A stretch of DNA of 14,662 nt, taken from positions 1 to 14,662 of the forward strand of contig CAZIDB010000119.1 in NCBI GenBank assembly GCA_964537965.1. Reading direction: 5' to 3'. The notes below the pieces were generated by a model. That model was not told the DNA's origin and did no database searches. It saw only the letters and a program-made list of their open reading frames with translations. Position 1 is the stretch's first letter. Each line of letters opens with the position of its first letter. A program made the position numbers and the translations under genes. Positions 14,454 through 14,662 of this stretch are shown in pieces. The stretch comes from SURF-24 sp964537965 (lineage in GTDB: Bacteria; Bacteroidota; Ignavibacteria; Ignavibacteriales; SURF-24).

Positions 14454-14662
14454 TTATTCTTTATCATAAGCTTTTTGCAAGCTGTTAATATCAAGCTTTT
14501 TCATTTGCAGCATTGCACTTGTTACTCTTTTAGCTTTAACAGGATCAGGATCTGACATAAGTTTGATTAGTATGACCGGAACAACCTGCCAGGATAAACC
14601 AAATTTATCTTTAAGCCAGCCGCACTGCTGAGCTTTTTCATCCCCGCCTTCGGAAAGTTTAT
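14454..14662 (-). CDS. PhnB-like VOC family protein, C-terminal fragment (cut by window edge)
   Basis: The frame enters from the right edge and stops at TAA (14454-14456), giving 68 residues. The segment QQCGWLKDKFGLSWQVVP followed by SDPDPVKAKRVTSAMLQMKKLDI and SLQKAY is the characteristic C-terminal half of the PhnB / '3-demethylubiquinone-9 3-methyltransferase' group in the glyoxalase (VOC) superfamily. The Gln-x-Cys-Gly-Trp-Leu-x-Asp-x-x-Gly-x-Ser-Trp-Gln pattern is diagnostic. Despite that old name, most members have no proven methyltransferase activity. The N-terminal half and start lie outside the window. It is likely cotranscribed with the SRPBCC gene 56 bases downstream. Confidence 0.85.
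   Translation of the reverse strand, partial: KLSEGGDEKAQQCGWLKDKFGLSWQVVPVILIKLMSDPDPVKAKRVTSAMLQMKKLDINSLQKAYDKE

Overview
The base composition (AT-rich), the C-terminal secretion signal of the CotH-like protein (a QNYPNPFNPTT-type start followed by a type IX secretion sorting domain) and the weak Shine-Dalgarno sites all point to a member of the Ignavibacteria / Bacteroidota-Chlorobiota group. This is inferred from style and gene families; no 16S gene is present.

Layout, left to right. The first 95 bases are the 3' end of a plus-strand gene that reads as the C-terminus of DNA polymerase I (polA). A convergent gap of about 470 bases follows. It holds two copies of a 46-bp block built from 10-bp units, a decaying 7-bp tandem array and an inverted copy of the 10-bp repeat. 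All remaining genes are on the minus strand. They are a secreted CotH-kinase protein with a type IX sorting tail (563-2275); an eight-gene, tightly packed cluster (2367-12053, read from right to left); a flavin oxidoreductase of the berberine-bridge type (12279-13661); an SRPBCC protein (13951-14397); and the C-terminus of a PhnB-like VOC protein running off the right edge (14454-14662).

The cluster, in transcription order, is type 2 IPP isomerase (fni), a polyprenyl diphosphate synthase, HPr (ptsH), enzyme I (ptsI), bifunctional phosphoglucose/phosphomannose isomerase, a 941-residue envelope protein, a BamB-like PQQ-propeller lipoprotein, and a small PEGA-like membrane protein. The envelope protein fuses a HExxH peptidase, a TolB-like propeller and an Omp85-type barrel. 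Spacing is 26 bp at most, and several genes overlap, so one transcript is likely. It would join isoprenoid supply, PTS phosphorelay signalling, hexose-phosphate interconversion and outer-membrane biogenesis.

The most unusual signals are a 40-bp two-part palindrome inserted in frame in the sorting domain of the CotH gene, the three-domain envelope protein with its BamB-like and PEGA-like neighbours, and several unrelated short-period tandem arrays (10, 7 and 8 bp) lying just past stop codons.
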